A stretch of 64,000 bases of DNA from Anaerolineae bacterium. GTDB taxonomy: Bacteria > Chloroflexota > Anaerolineae > Promineifilales > Promineifilaceae. Positions 7,258 to 15,677 of the stretch are shown piece after piece (position 1 is the stretch's first letter; each line of letters begins with the position of its first letter). The translations under genes were made by a program, and so were the position numbers. The notes below the pieces were generated by a model. That model did no database searches, was not told the origin of the DNA, and saw only the letters and a program-made list of their open reading frames with translations. The stretch covers positions 466,769 to 530,768 of the forward strand of contig JAHDWK010000003.1 of NCBI GenBank assembly GCA_023382655.1, written 5' to 3'.

Positions 7258-9441
7258 TTATGGCGTACTGGCGACATTGAAACTGCTGTCTAGTTCAGCC
7301 AACAGTTTATAGCTGCCATCAAAGGCCCACACGGTCCAGGTGTAGCTGCCCGGTTTTAAGGGGGGTGTTACGACTAACGATGTATCGGTCGTCGTCTGGT
7401 CCAGGACAACGACGGGCGGGAAAGCGGCATCGTCTACGACGATGACCTGATACGTGACTGCGCCGAGGTAACTTTGCCATTGCAGCACGGGTTCCGGACT
7501 GACGGCGGCGCCGTCCGCCGGGGCAACCGGTTCCAGGACATCCTTGACATAGAAGGCGCTGTTGAGTTGGGCGAGAACGGCCGTTTCCGCATCTTGCGCC
7601 CAGACTGTCCAACTGTAATGACCGGGAGCTAACGGCTGCTCCACCGCCAGCAGGGGTTCGCTGACGGTCTGGTCAATGACCACTTGCGGCGGGAAGGCCG
7701 CATCATCCAACACGATGACGTGATAGTTGACCGCGCCGGGGAATGTTTCCCACTGCAAGACGGGCTGGCTGTCTACCGATTCCTCGTTTTCCGGCCAGAT
7801 GGGTTGCAGAGTAGGAACGGCCGTTGTCCCTGCCACCGACAGCGAGTTAATCACTGCATCCAGCGCCGCCAAATCCGGCGTAAAAGCGGATGCCGGCTGC
7901 TCATCAAGCAGGGTTAACGTTTGCGCCAGATACCCTTGCCAATCTTCCATGAGCGTCTCCCATTCCGCCTCGCTTAACTGCGGCGAGTCGGGCAAAGCGG
8001 GCAGGGTGACGGGGAAGTAGGCGGCTACATAGGTCGCGCCATCATCCGTCAGCCCCTGGAAGGTGTAGAACAAATCCTGGTTGCTGATCGGCACCGGCCC
8101 CTGGCTCAATTGTGTCAGGTAGCGGATGCCCTGCCCCTCGGCAAAGGACAGATATGCGGCCTGGGCGCGCAGCGTTTGCACGGCGTTGCTGGGCGGCAGC
8201 ATGGTCAGCCCCAACTGCTCGGCAGCCCCGTCTGTCAGGAAGTTTTCAAAGAGAGCGGCGTCTGGCTGGTCCGCCAGAAGCTGCTGCAGAGCGGCCACAA
8301 TAGGCTGCACTTCTTCGTTCAAACCGGCCGCTGGGTAGATATGAATCTGGGCTTCAGGCGGCAGATACAGGCCCAACGGCGCATGTTCCTGCGGGCTACT
8401 GTTGTAGGCAAAGGTGAAGACGATATGTTCGGGCGGCGCCCACATCATGCCTGGCCCTGGTTCGGCCGGTCGCGCCGGGACCAACTCCGGCCATACGCTG
8501 TCGCCGGCTGCCTGATCAAAGGTAAATGTCGCGCCGAGGAAATTGACGTCCTGACGGCCGTTTTCGCCAACGAAAATCGTGCCGTCCAGTTGATTGCCCC
8601 ACAAGCGATGAATGGGAACCTGGAACAAAGCCGACGGTGCGGAACCCGTCAGTTGGTTGAAGGAGAGGTCAATTTCAGACAGAGCGGCCAGTTGACCGAG
8701 GCCAAAAGGGATGCTGCCGGCAAGCTGGTTGTCGCGCAGGCGGATGGTTTCTAAGGCAGTGTCGGCCAGGGATTCAGGAATCGCGCCGCCGAGCTGGTTG
8801 TAGGAGAGATCGAGGTTGCGCAGCGTGGCAATCTTGCCGATCTCCGCCGGAATGGGGCCGCTGAGCTGGTTGTAGGGCAGAGTGAGCCATTCCAGGGCGG
8901 GCAAATCACCGAGGATGGTGGGCAGCGCGCCGTTGAGTTGGTTGACGGACAGATCAAGCTGCACCAGGTTGGCTAAGCGGCTGATTTCCGGCGGGATTGC
9001 ACCCGTGAGGGCATTGTTGTGCAGGTCCAGCACGCGCAGCCCGGGCAGATCGGCCAGGGCGGCAGGCAGTGGACCTTGCAGGTTGTTGAAGAAGAGAGCC
9101 AGGGTGTCTACATGGTTGCCAGCGCAGGTAACGCCGTACCAACTGCAAGGGGTGTTTGTTGCCAGCCAGCCGGTCTGGTCAACCCAGGCCGGGCCGTTGG
9201 CCGCCTGGTAAAAGGCGACCAATGCTTGACATTCGGCAGTGGGAATTTCGGTCACGGCCGCGCAGTCGAAGGTGTTGTTGGTGACGGGGGTAGGCACGAT
9301 TGGGGTAACGGCCGTCTCCGCAACCGTTGCCACGACCTCGCCCGCAGCCAGTCCTACTTCCGTTTGGGTTGGCCCGTTGCAGCCAGCCAAAAGCAGGATG
9401 ATGAACAATATCATGATCATTTTTACAGATATACGAGGCAT
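7258..9441 (-). CDS. Leucine-rich-repeat lipoprotein with Fn3-like C-terminal repeats
   Basis: Starts at ATG 9441 after GGGAGG; the longer frame to 9468 ignores this site. The lipobox LLLAGC at the N-terminus predicts a Cys-anchored lipoprotein. Order of parts: a plant-type LRR cap (ALVAFYQAANGPAW, then CSWYGVTC); about eight LRRs with LDLSYNQLGGAIP spacing (residues 110-300); a middle domain (about 320-530) related to the 282-aa lipoprotein at 13237; and two Fn3-like repeats of about 90 residues with SQPVLQWETFPGAVNYHVIV and SYTWTVWA signatures. The last repeats match those of the lipoprotein at 58529. Likely an extracellular binding or adhesion protein. It is driven by module E. Confidence 0.8.
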   Translation of the reverse strand: MPRISVKMIMILFIILLLAGCNGPTQTEVGLAAGEVVATVAETAVTPIVPTPVTNNTFDCAAVTEIPTAECQALVAFYQAANGPAWVDQTGWLATNTPCSWYGVTCAGNHVDTLALFFNNLQGPLPAALADLPGLRVLDLHNNALTGAIPPEISRLANLVQLDLSVNQLNGALPTILGDLPALEWLTLPYNQLSGPIPAEIGKIATLRNLDLSYNQLGGAIPESLADTALETIRLRDNQLAGSIPFGLGQLAALSEIDLSFNQLTGSAPSALFQVPIHRLWGNQLDGTIFVGENGRQDVNFLGATFTFDQAAGDSVWPELVPARPAEPGPGMMWAPPEHIVFTFAYNSSPQEHAPLGLYLPPEAQIHIYPAAGLNEEVQPIVAALQQLLADQPDAALFENFLTDGAAEQLGLTMLPPSNAVQTLRAQAAYLSFAEGQGIRYLTQLSQGPVPISNQDLFYTFQGLTDDGATYVAAYFPVTLPALPDSPQLSEAEWETLMEDWQGYLAQTLTLLDEQPASAFTPDLAALDAVINSLSVAGTTAVPTLQPIWPENEESVDSQPVLQWETFPGAVNYHVIVLDDAAFPPQVVIDQTVSEPLLAVEQPLAPGHYSWTVWAQDAETAVLAQLNSAFYVKDVLEPVAPADGAAVSPEPVLQWQSYLGAVTYQVIVVDDAAFPPVVVLDQTTTDTSLVVTPPLKPGSYTWTVWAFDGSYKLLAELDSSFNVASTP

Positions 9442-9492
9442 CTTTACCTCCCAGGCAGATACCATCATCCGCCTTATTTCAAGTTAAGTTTG

Positions 9493-9552
9493 GGTATAGT
9501 TTAAGGGTAAGGGGAACGGCCGTACTCTATCCAAAGTTAGGCTCGTGGTTAT
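9493..9552 (-). promoter_or_regulatory. Shared promoter module E (before the LRR lipoprotein)
   Basis: On the minus strand ATAAC (9552-9548) and CTAAC (9540-9536) are 12 bp apart. They are followed by TTTGGATAGAG, an ACGGCCGT octamer and TATACC (9498-9493), 41 bp after the second TAAC. The stretch around TTGGATAGAG and the octamer is close to the module before 57256. Confidence 0.6.
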
Positions 9553-9580
9553 ATCTTGCCGGAAGCGGGCAAAATCACCG

Positions 9581-11881
9581 TTAAGGCTGTGGGCTAAAGC
9601 CAATTTCATCCAGATAGACCGCCCCGTCTGCGTCGCCCGCGAACAGGAAACGAATGGCTATGAGTTGGTCCGGCCGGAATGCCGGATTAGCCGACTGAAA
9701 GGCGCTTAAGGGCAGGGTGTAGGTTTGTAAGACCACTTCCTCCGGCGTGATGTTGTCGGGGAAACCGTTCAGTCCATACAACCACGCCGCTTTGACCAGG
9801 TGGGCGGGCAGGGGGGGCATGATGGGGGCAAAGTCGCTTAAAGGCAGGCGGGCGGTCTGGCCTACGGCCGTTTCCAACTCCACCATGATCTCCCCCACCG
9901 CCGCTTCACTGGGCACACTCGCCAGCGCAAATGTGAGCGCGGACTCTGGCATCAGCCCCCAGGCGGCGGTTTTTTCGGCGGGCAGGGTGATTTCGTAAAC
10001 AGGCTGTGAACCGGCCTCCCAGGCCAGAAGCAGCGCCTTGTTGCCCTGAACGCTCTGCCCGTCGCGCAATTTCAACGCTTCTACTTTGGCGATGGCCATA
10101 TCCTGAGCAGCGGCCTCTGCCCCGGTCACGTCTGTCGCGGCTAAGGTGGCGCTGCCATTATTGGTATCCACCCGGATGAACGGCTCTTCTTGAAGTTGGG
10201 TGGCGATGAGTGTGTCCGGCAGCCAGTTGGCCGTTGTGCCCGGATTGGCAAATACTTCGCGGTAGCCTGTTTCATCCTTCAGCGCGGCGTTGAGGAAGCT
10301 GGTGATCAACGTTTTGGCCGCCTGCTGTTGGGCGACGGCCGTCAGCAGCGGTGCACGGTTGAGCAGCAACGAGTTGTAAAATCCCCGATCTTCCACGCCC
10401 CAGACGGCGTTGAACTGGCCGTGATTGGCCTGGTAGACGTAAGCCAGCGCCTTGAAGCCGCCCGGATTGTCATTCAGGCGAGCGCGGTTGTACTGTGGCT
10501 GCCCGTAGAGCATAAAAGTGTCGCTGTCATGGCCGCCCGCCAGCAGCAGGTAGTTGGCCTCATCCAGGGTAGGTTTACGCCCGCCCGGCCCGCCATAAGC
10601 GTCTGAGGGGGCGATACCCACCACGCCGCGAATGCCAAACCCGAAGTCATCGGGAGTGGACACAGCCGATACCGGGGCCATTGGCTGCCGGTTCAAATAC
10701 TCGGCCCAGGCCACCGCCTCGCCGCCCCGCGAATGGCCGATGAGGGCAATGTGATCCATGTCCACTTTGCCGTTGAACGGGTTGCCCGGCGTCTCGTGCC
10801 AGCCTTGCCACTGCGCCAGATGTTGTAGCAGCAGCCAGGCACGCAGCGGCATTTCCTCGAATTCGCCGTCAAAAAAGACCAGGCCGTTGGTGAAATTTTC
10901 GTCTACGGAAACGGCGATGTACCCCTGGGTGGCCAGATGTTCGCCCAGGTAAGCGTAGCCGGGGTCGGAGAAATCGCTCATGGGGTGGTTGCCATGCACG
11001 ATGAGGACGAGCGGGAATGGCCCCTCACCTTCCGGGTACCAGACCGTGCCGTTGAGCGGCAGTTGCGTGAAATCAAAGCCCCAATACCAGCGGAAGTAAG
11101 CATTGACCGGGTTGCTATAACCGGCAAAGATGGCCGAGCCATCCACGACGGGGGTGGTTAAGTCAGCCTCAGCGCTAAATTCGGGGCGACGGCCGTCCAC
11201 ACCGCTGCCATAGGTGAGGGTTTGCACGGTATAGGGGCCGGGTTGGCTGGGATTTTCCAGGGTGAGGGTGGGGGTCACGGCCGTGTCCGGCAGTGCCGCC
11301 ACATACCCATCAAAACCAGGGTTGATCACCCAAATGGCAAAGACCAGGGTGAGCAGGGTGGGAATGCCGAGAAGGACGATTTTTGTGGGGCGGGTACGGT
11401 GGTCCAGCCGCGCCAGGGTCACCATCATCACTGTGAATCCCGTCAGCACAATGGCAATTTCACCCGCAATTGGCAGAGTGATTGATTTGAAAAAACTGTC
11501 CGGCCAGAGCATATCCCCGGCCATATAAATGAATACGCCGCAAATCCGGCCAATGGGCACTGGCGGTACGGTTTGCAGCGCCCGTGTGCCCCAGGCAAAA
11601 TGCACCAGACGGAACAAGAGTCCCAACAGGTTCCACAGCAGGATGGCCAACCCTTCCCCGGCGAAAACGATGGCAAAACCGAGGAAGCCCATGACGACCA
11701 TACCCACCAGTCGTGGGACACCAAGCGAAACTTCCAATCCCAAAAGGGCAGAAACGATAATGGCGGCCGCCATAACACCGTTGGCAAAACTGCGGAGGGC
11801 GATCAACCAGGTGGACGGCCGTACGGGAACCACTGCCACCGGGATCGCATTTTCAGCTAGAGGAATAGCAGGCGTCGTCAT
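9581..11881 (-). CDS. Membrane-anchored alpha/beta hydrolase
   Basis: A 766-residue protein starting at ATG 11881 (GGGAG eight bases upstream). About six hydrophobic segments fill residues 20-185. Then follows a serine hydrolase domain of the PAF-acetylhydrolase/chlorophyllase style: oxyanion strand VLIVHGNHP, nucleophile elbow GHSRGGEAV (Ser near 380) and a likely catalytic His in YQANHGQFN (near 489). The last 200 residues are a beta-rich module ending GAVYLDEIGFSPQP, as in carbohydrate-binding or jelly-roll domains. Substrate unknown. It follows the 52-aa membrane peptide by 18 bp and shares its divergent promoter at 12091-12133. Confidence 0.8.
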   Translation of the reverse strand: MTTPAIPLAENAIPVAVVPVRPSTWLIALRSFANGVMAAAIIVSALLGLEVSLGVPRLVGMVVMGFLGFAIVFAGEGLAILLWNLLGLLFRLVHFAWGTRALQTVPPVPIGRICGVFIYMAGDMLWPDSFFKSITLPIAGEIAIVLTGFTVMMVTLARLDHRTRPTKIVLLGIPTLLTLVFAIWVINPGFDGYVAALPDTAVTPTLTLENPSQPGPYTVQTLTYGSGVDGRRPEFSAEADLTTPVVDGSAIFAGYSNPVNAYFRWYWGFDFTQLPLNGTVWYPEGEGPFPLVLIVHGNHPMSDFSDPGYAYLGEHLATQGYIAVSVDENFTNGLVFFDGEFEEMPLRAWLLLQHLAQWQGWHETPGNPFNGKVDMDHIALIGHSRGGEAVAWAEYLNRQPMAPVSAVSTPDDFGFGIRGVVGIAPSDAYGGPGGRKPTLDEANYLLLAGGHDSDTFMLYGQPQYNRARLNDNPGGFKALAYVYQANHGQFNAVWGVEDRGFYNSLLLNRAPLLTAVAQQQAAKTLITSFLNAALKDETGYREVFANPGTTANWLPDTLIATQLQEEPFIRVDTNNGSATLAATDVTGAEAAAQDMAIAKVEALKLRDGQSVQGNKALLLAWEAGSQPVYEITLPAEKTAAWGLMPESALTFALASVPSEAAVGEIMVELETAVGQTARLPLSDFAPIMPPLPAHLVKAAWLYGLNGFPDNITPEEVVLQTYTLPLSAFQSANPAFRPDQLIAIRFLFAGDADGAVYLDEIGFSPQP

Positions 11882-11899
11882 GGGCAAAACTCCCTGTGT

Positions 11900-12058
11900 T
11901 TAATTCGTGGTCTGGCGACTGTGCCAGAATTTGTAAATGGCAAAAGCGACCAGCAACAGAACGGCCAGCAGCGCCGAAACGGGCGGTGCGATCATGGCCG
12001 TAAACAGCACCAAAAGTGCGGCAATGATACTCAGTGTACTTTCTTGTTTGTCGTTCAT
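11900..12058 (-). CDS. 52-residue single-pass membrane peptide
   Basis: ATG 12058 follows CAGGAG. The product is MNDKQESTLSIIAALLVLF..., with two hydrophobic stretches split by MIAPPVS and a basic end FWHSRQTTN. This looks like one or two membrane segments. The stop lies 18 bp before the hydrolase start, and the hydrolase Shine-Dalgarno sits in that gap, so they form an operon. The first gene downstream of a module-B promoter is often the one that matters for its regulation; here it is a tiny membrane protein. No family recognised. Confidence 0.65.
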   Translation of the reverse strand: MNDKQESTLSIIAALLVLFTAMIAPPVSALLAVLLLVAFAIYKFWHSRQTTN

Positions 12059-12090
12059 TATTGTTTCTCCTGAAACAGGTCTATGACCAA

Positions 12091-12205
12091 AGCATAGTGG
12101 CGGACAGTTGATTCTGTCCTCTAACTTTGGTTACGTTCTAAAAGCATAACCCCGGGCATAACCAAAGTTAGAGGCGGGCACGGCCGTTTTCTGCCACACT
12201 ATTCT
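12091..12205. promoter_or_regulatory. Divergent control region with ATAAC/TAAC repeats (module B)
   Basis: Two TAACnnnnGTTA palindromes (12122-12133 and 12159-12170) form an outer inverted repeat matching at 17 of 18 bases (12118-12135 against 12156-12173). Plus strand: ATAAC at 12146 and 12158 (12 bp apart) and TATTCT at 12200-12205, 41 bp after the second TAAC. Minus strand: TATGCT (12096-12091) lies 37 bp after the palindrome TAAC, as in module A. The region serves the membrane protein gene at 12241 and the 52-aa peptide/hydrolase operon. Confidence 0.65.
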
Positions 12206-12240
12206 CAGGGTTTTCAGGGGGAGACAATTGGAGGTTGGTG

Positions 12241-13116
12241 ATGAAACAAGTGATAGTCAAAACAATAGATATGGCCTGGCGGGTGTTGGTGGTGGGCATT
12301 GGTTACACCCTGGCGTTAATTTTGAGCGGTGTAGTATTGGGCATGTTGGGGTTGTTGACAGCCGATCCGGATGCCAACGCGATCCCGGTTTTTATGTGGA
12401 TGTTTTTTGGCAGTGTGGTCATGGGTCTGATGCTCGGTCTGGTGGCGCGGCGGCTGCCCGCTTCGGCGGCTCGTCACATACTCATCTGGACGGTGCTGCT
12501 TTTTGCCAACATCGGTGCGGTCATCATTGAAGGGTACTTCTTTGTGCCCGACCTGGTGTCTAACGTCTGGGTGACTGTGGCACAGCAGTTTTTGCCTTGT
12601 CTGGTCACGGCCGTACTCGTCTACCTACTCTTTGCTCCCCGCCCCGCAACAACGCCCCCCCTCACCATTCATCGCCCCTGGTATCACTGGCTCTGGCGAT
12701 TTGTGGTCAGCGCTGCCACCTACCTGGCGGCGTACTGGGTGTTTGGGGCGATTAACTTTGCGTTGGTAACACGGCCGTATTACGAAGCGCAGGGTTCACC
12801 CCTGGCCGTGCCCGATCCCCAAATTACGCTGCAAGCAGAACTGATTCGTGCCGTGTTGATTGTGCTGTCCGTGCTGCCCTTCCTGCTTACAGCGCAAATG
12901 CCTATTCGCCGTCTGGCGGTGTGGAGCGGTATGCTGCTGTTCGTCATTGGCGGCATTGTGCCCCTGACCTGGCAGGCGGGTTCGCTGGCACTGCCGCTGC
13001 TGCTGGCCAGCGCCATAGAAATCTTTTGCCAGAACTTTACAACCGGTGTGGTGGCGGCGCTGTTGTTGGGTTGGCCAACGGCCGTTTCTGCCCTTCCACG
13101 TCTGCATCCAGCCTGA
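12241..13116 (+). CDS. Multi-TM membrane protein, paralogue of the one at 39136
   Basis: A 291-residue protein with about seven to eight hydrophobic segments. ATG 12241 is chosen because GGAGG (12230-12234) precedes it by six bases; TTG 12235 is less likely. The C-terminal half, from HWLWRFVVSAATYLAAYWVFGAI on, matches in layout the protein at 39136 (WIWRLSLGAVLFMPIYYFFG, then PYYEAQG against DYYRQG). Both genes have the same promoter module. No enzyme motif is visible. It could be a sensor, channel or lipid-handling membrane protein; function unknown. Confidence 0.7.
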   Translation: MKQVIVKTIDMAWRVLVVGIGYTLALILSGVVLGMLGLLTADPDANAIPVFMWMFFGSVVMGLMLGLVARRLPASAARHILIWTVLLFANIGAVIIEGYFFVPDLVSNVWVTVAQQFLPCLVTAVLVYLLFAPRPATTPPLTIHRPWYHWLWRFVVSAATYLAAYWVFGAINFALVTRPYYEAQGSPLAVPDPQITLQAELIRAVLIVLSVLPFLLTAQMPIRRLAVWSGMLLFVIGGIVPLTWQAGSLALPLLLASAIEIFCQNFTTGVVAALLLGWPTAVSALPRLHPA

Positions 13117-13166
13117 TTGACAAAGAGTTCAACATGGGCGGCAGCCCACCACAATGAATGAAAATT

Positions 13167-13216
13167 TGTAGGACGATTTTGCAAATCGTCCTGGCGATTT
13201 ACAAAATCGCCCTACA
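13167..13216. repeat. Double-hairpin intergenic repeat, CGATTT family
   Basis: An outer arm pair TGTAGG/CCTACA encloses two hairpins, GGACGATTT-tgc-AAATCGTCC and GGCGATTT-aca-AAATCGCC, giving a cloverleaf shape. It ends just before the Shine-Dalgarno of the lipoprotein at 13237. Related hairpins occur at 42507-42533 and 59446-59472, also just before a start codon. Confidence 0.8.
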
Positions 13217-13236
13217 TTTTCAGAGGAGAATAAAAA

Positions 13237-14085
13237 ATGTTTACGCACAACGATTCGAAATTGATCTGGCAGTGGCTAACCATCTCTCTGATACTCTTGC
13301 TGCTGCTTTCAGCCTGTTCGTCTACCGATTCAACAGTCACACAGCCTGATCCCACGGCCACATCTGCGCCTGTGGCAACTGCGGAACCAACAGCGACGAC
13401 GGCGGCAACGGCCGTTCCAGCCACCAATGGTTCGCCGCAGATTTCTCTGAATACCGGCAGCGTGGCTGATGGCTTCCAAACTGAGACGGTCGCGGCCGTA
13501 ACGGAGGCGGAAGGTGGCCCTTATTGGGGAGTGATGCCAGAGTATACGCTCTTGACCTTGCAGGGGTATCCCATCAGTAATCATCTCATGACCCCTCAGA
13601 TTTTCATCTATCCCGTTGAGGAGCTGAAGGAAGTCAATGAAAGCACCATACCGATCATCACTTCGTTGCAAACGCTGCTCCAGTCGCCGCAGGAGATCCC
13701 CCTCATGCCCTTCCTGCCGCTGTTGAATGCCCAGCAGGTGATCCATGCGCACGTCCAATACCTGGACTTCCAGGACGGACAGGGGTTACGCTACCTGACC
13801 CAGTATGACCAGGCCTTCATACCCATCAACAACTACGAGTTGATCTATACCTACCAGGGTCTCACTGGCGACGGAAAGTATTATGTGGCCGCTGTGCTGC
13901 CGGTTAATCATCCCAGCCTGCCCGCAGATGCCAATGTTACCGGGAATGAACCGCCGGAATTCACCAGCGATTTCCCCACCTATCTGACAAATGTGGTCGC
14001 TTCCTTGAATCCACAAGCCGCGAACACATTTACCCCGGATTTGACCCAGTTGGACGCCATGATGAGTACGCTGGAAATCAAGTAA
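13237..14085 (+). CDS. Lipoprotein related to the middle domain of the LRR lipoprotein
   Basis: A 282-residue protein with a signal peptide ending in LLSAC (lipobox), then a Ser/Thr/Ala-rich linker. From about residue 90 to the end it is homologous to residues about 320-530 of the LRR protein at 7258-9441. Shared landmarks are QIFIYPVEEL, GQGLRYLTQYDQ, YELIYTYQGLTGDG, KYYVAAVLPV and NTFTPDLTQLDA. The domain is extracellular and of unknown function. GAGGAG precedes ATG 13237. It lies behind the cloverleaf repeat and may be transcribed with the upstream membrane protein. Confidence 0.75.
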   Translation: MFTHNDSKLIWQWLTISLILLLLLSACSSTDSTVTQPDPTATSAPVATAEPTATTAATAVPATNGSPQISLNTGSVADGFQTETVAAVTEAEGGPYWGVMPEYTLLTLQGYPISNHLMTPQIFIYPVEELKEVNESTIPIITSLQTLLQSPQEIPLMPFLPLLNAQQVIHAHVQYLDFQDGQGLRYLTQYDQAFIPINNYELIYTYQGLTGDGKYYVAAVLPVNHPSLPADANVTGNEPPEFTSDFPTYLTNVVASLNPQAANTFTPDLTQLDAMMSTLEIK

Positions 14086-14098
14086 TACGCTGTTACAT

Positions 14099-14208
14099 GT
14101 CATTCTGGACCCCCTTCGCCCTGCTCAGGGCAGGCTTCTTCGGTGAGGAATCCCACATGCTGGCAAAGAAGAAGGATTCCTCACTTCGAAGACTTCGTTC
14201 GGAATGAC
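14099..14208. repeat. GTCATTCnG...CGGAATGAC inverted repeat
   Basis: A 110-bp element starting GTCATTCTGGACCC and ending TTCGGAATGAC. Inside, GTGAGGAATCC and GGATTCCTCAC form a second arm pair. A sister copy with the same ends and inner arms lies at 45359-45463. It resembles mobile hairpin (REP/MITE-like) repeats; no transposase is nearby. A small hairpin GCCGGGC-attt-TGCCCGGC-like follows at 14225-14243. Confidence 0.8.
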
Positions 14209-14266
14209 AGGAAGATGGGACACGAGCCGGGCATTTTGCCCGGCCTGCGGTGAAGGAGAAAACCGG

Positions 14267-15667
14267 ATGAAGAAGTTAGCTTTTTTGTTTGCTATCGTAT
14301 CCGCGCAGTTGGGCGCGATGCACTTTTATCGGACTCGTTCGGCTAAAGGCGTTCCCCTGACGTTTCCCAAGCTGTTTGCCGGGGCACTGGCTCCGTTTCT
14401 GGCGCTGTTTGGGCTGCTTGGGGCAGTATTGGGGCTGATCACCCGTGCGCCGTTTGCGGTGGGGGCCGGCCTGTTTGGGCTGGTGGCTTCGGGGCAGTAT
14501 GTGTGGCGGGTGGTCACGGCCGTTGGCGATTTTGACGCCGCTTTTGGCCCAGATTGCCAGGAACGGATTCCTCCCTCCCGGCGAGAACATATGATGGGTG
14601 GGCGCTGGACGTGGCGACCCGCCAGACCACCGGAACCGCGCTGGCAGCAAAACCTTTGTTTTGCGGTTGTTCCCGGCGCAGGGGAACAGGGGCGCCCGCT
14701 TTTATGTGATCTCTGGCGGCCGCCGGTGAACATTCCCCCATCCGGGTTGGCGTTTATCTATCTGCATGGCAGCGGCTGGCACTTTTTGGACAAGGACAAG
14801 GGCACACGGCCCATGTTCCGTCAGTTGGCCGCGCAGGGGCACGTGGTCATGGATGTAGCCTACCGCCTCTGCCCGGAGACGGACTGGCGCGGGATGCAGG
14901 CAGACGCCAAACGGGCCATCGCCTGGATGAAAACCAATGCCGCTCATTTTGGCGTTGACCCGGCGCGGGTTGTGATTGCCGGTGGCTCGGCCGGTGGGCA
15001 CCTGGCGTTGCTGACCGCTTACACGAGCCAACAAGCTGATTTGCGCCCGGCGGATATTGGCAACGTTGATTTGTCCGTCTGTGGCGTGGTTTCCTGGTAT
15101 GGCCCGACCGATATGCGCGTCTATGACGCCTTTGCCGGGCAAAAATTTAATACGATTGTCGAGGCCAACCAGGCGTCCTCATCGGGCTGGCTGACGGAAT
15201 GGCTGAACAAACAGATCGGGATGGAGACAACGACACCTACCACCTGGCAGCCGGGCATGACGGTGCAAGAGAATATGATGCGTGGGCTGTTTGGCGGCAC
15301 GGTGAATGAGGCGCCCGACGAGTTCCGTTGGGGGTCGCCCATCACCCATGTTGGCCCGCACTGCCCGCCCACGCTGCTGCTGCAGGGCGCGGATGATTTT
15401 CTCGTCTCCGCGGAAGCGGTGCGGCTGTGCGCGGACAAACTCCGGCAGGCGGGTGTGCCGGTGGTGCATGTGGAATATCCGCAAACGGACCATGCCTTTG
15501 ACCTGATTTTGTCCCGGCTTTCGCCAGCGGCGCAGGCAGCATTGTATGAGACGGAGCGTTTCCTGGCTTTGTTGGCGGCAAAACCGGTGGGGAACGGCCG
15601 TCAGGCTACCATGCCTCCTCTCTTCACCACGCTTCACGAACCCGCCGCAGAGAAGGTTCCGGTATGA
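14267..15667 (+). CDS. Alpha/beta hydrolase of the HSL/acetyl-esterase type
   Basis: A 466-residue protein; ATG 14267 follows AAGGAG. Residues 1-95 hold about three membrane segments. The catalytic part has HGSGW (oxyanion region, near 166), GGSAGGHLAL (nucleophile Ser near 241), GADDFLVS (acid, near 374) and DHAFDL (His near 408). The order and spacing fit the hormone-sensitive-lipase esterase family. Substrate is unknown, probably a short acyl ester at the membrane. The next gene starts 10 bp later, so the two are likely co-transcribed. Confidence 0.85.
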   Translation: MKKLAFLFAIVSAQLGAMHFYRTRSAKGVPLTFPKLFAGALAPFLALFGLLGAVLGLITRAPFAVGAGLFGLVASGQYVWRVVTAVGDFDAAFGPDCQERIPPSRREHMMGGRWTWRPARPPEPRWQQNLCFAVVPGAGEQGRPLLCDLWRPPVNIPPSGLAFIYLHGSGWHFLDKDKGTRPMFRQLAAQGHVVMDVAYRLCPETDWRGMQADAKRAIAWMKTNAAHFGVDPARVVIAGGSAGGHLALLTAYTSQQADLRPADIGNVDLSVCGVVSWYGPTDMRVYDAFAGQKFNTIVEANQASSSGWLTEWLNKQIGMETTTPTTWQPGMTVQENMMRGLFGGTVNEAPDEFRWGSPITHVGPHCPPTLLLQGADDFLVSAEAVRLCADKLRQAGVPVVHVEYPQTDHAFDLILSRLSPAAQAALYETERFLALLAAKPVGNGRQATMPPLFTTLHEPAAEKVPV

Positions 15668-15677
15668 TGGGGAGAAA

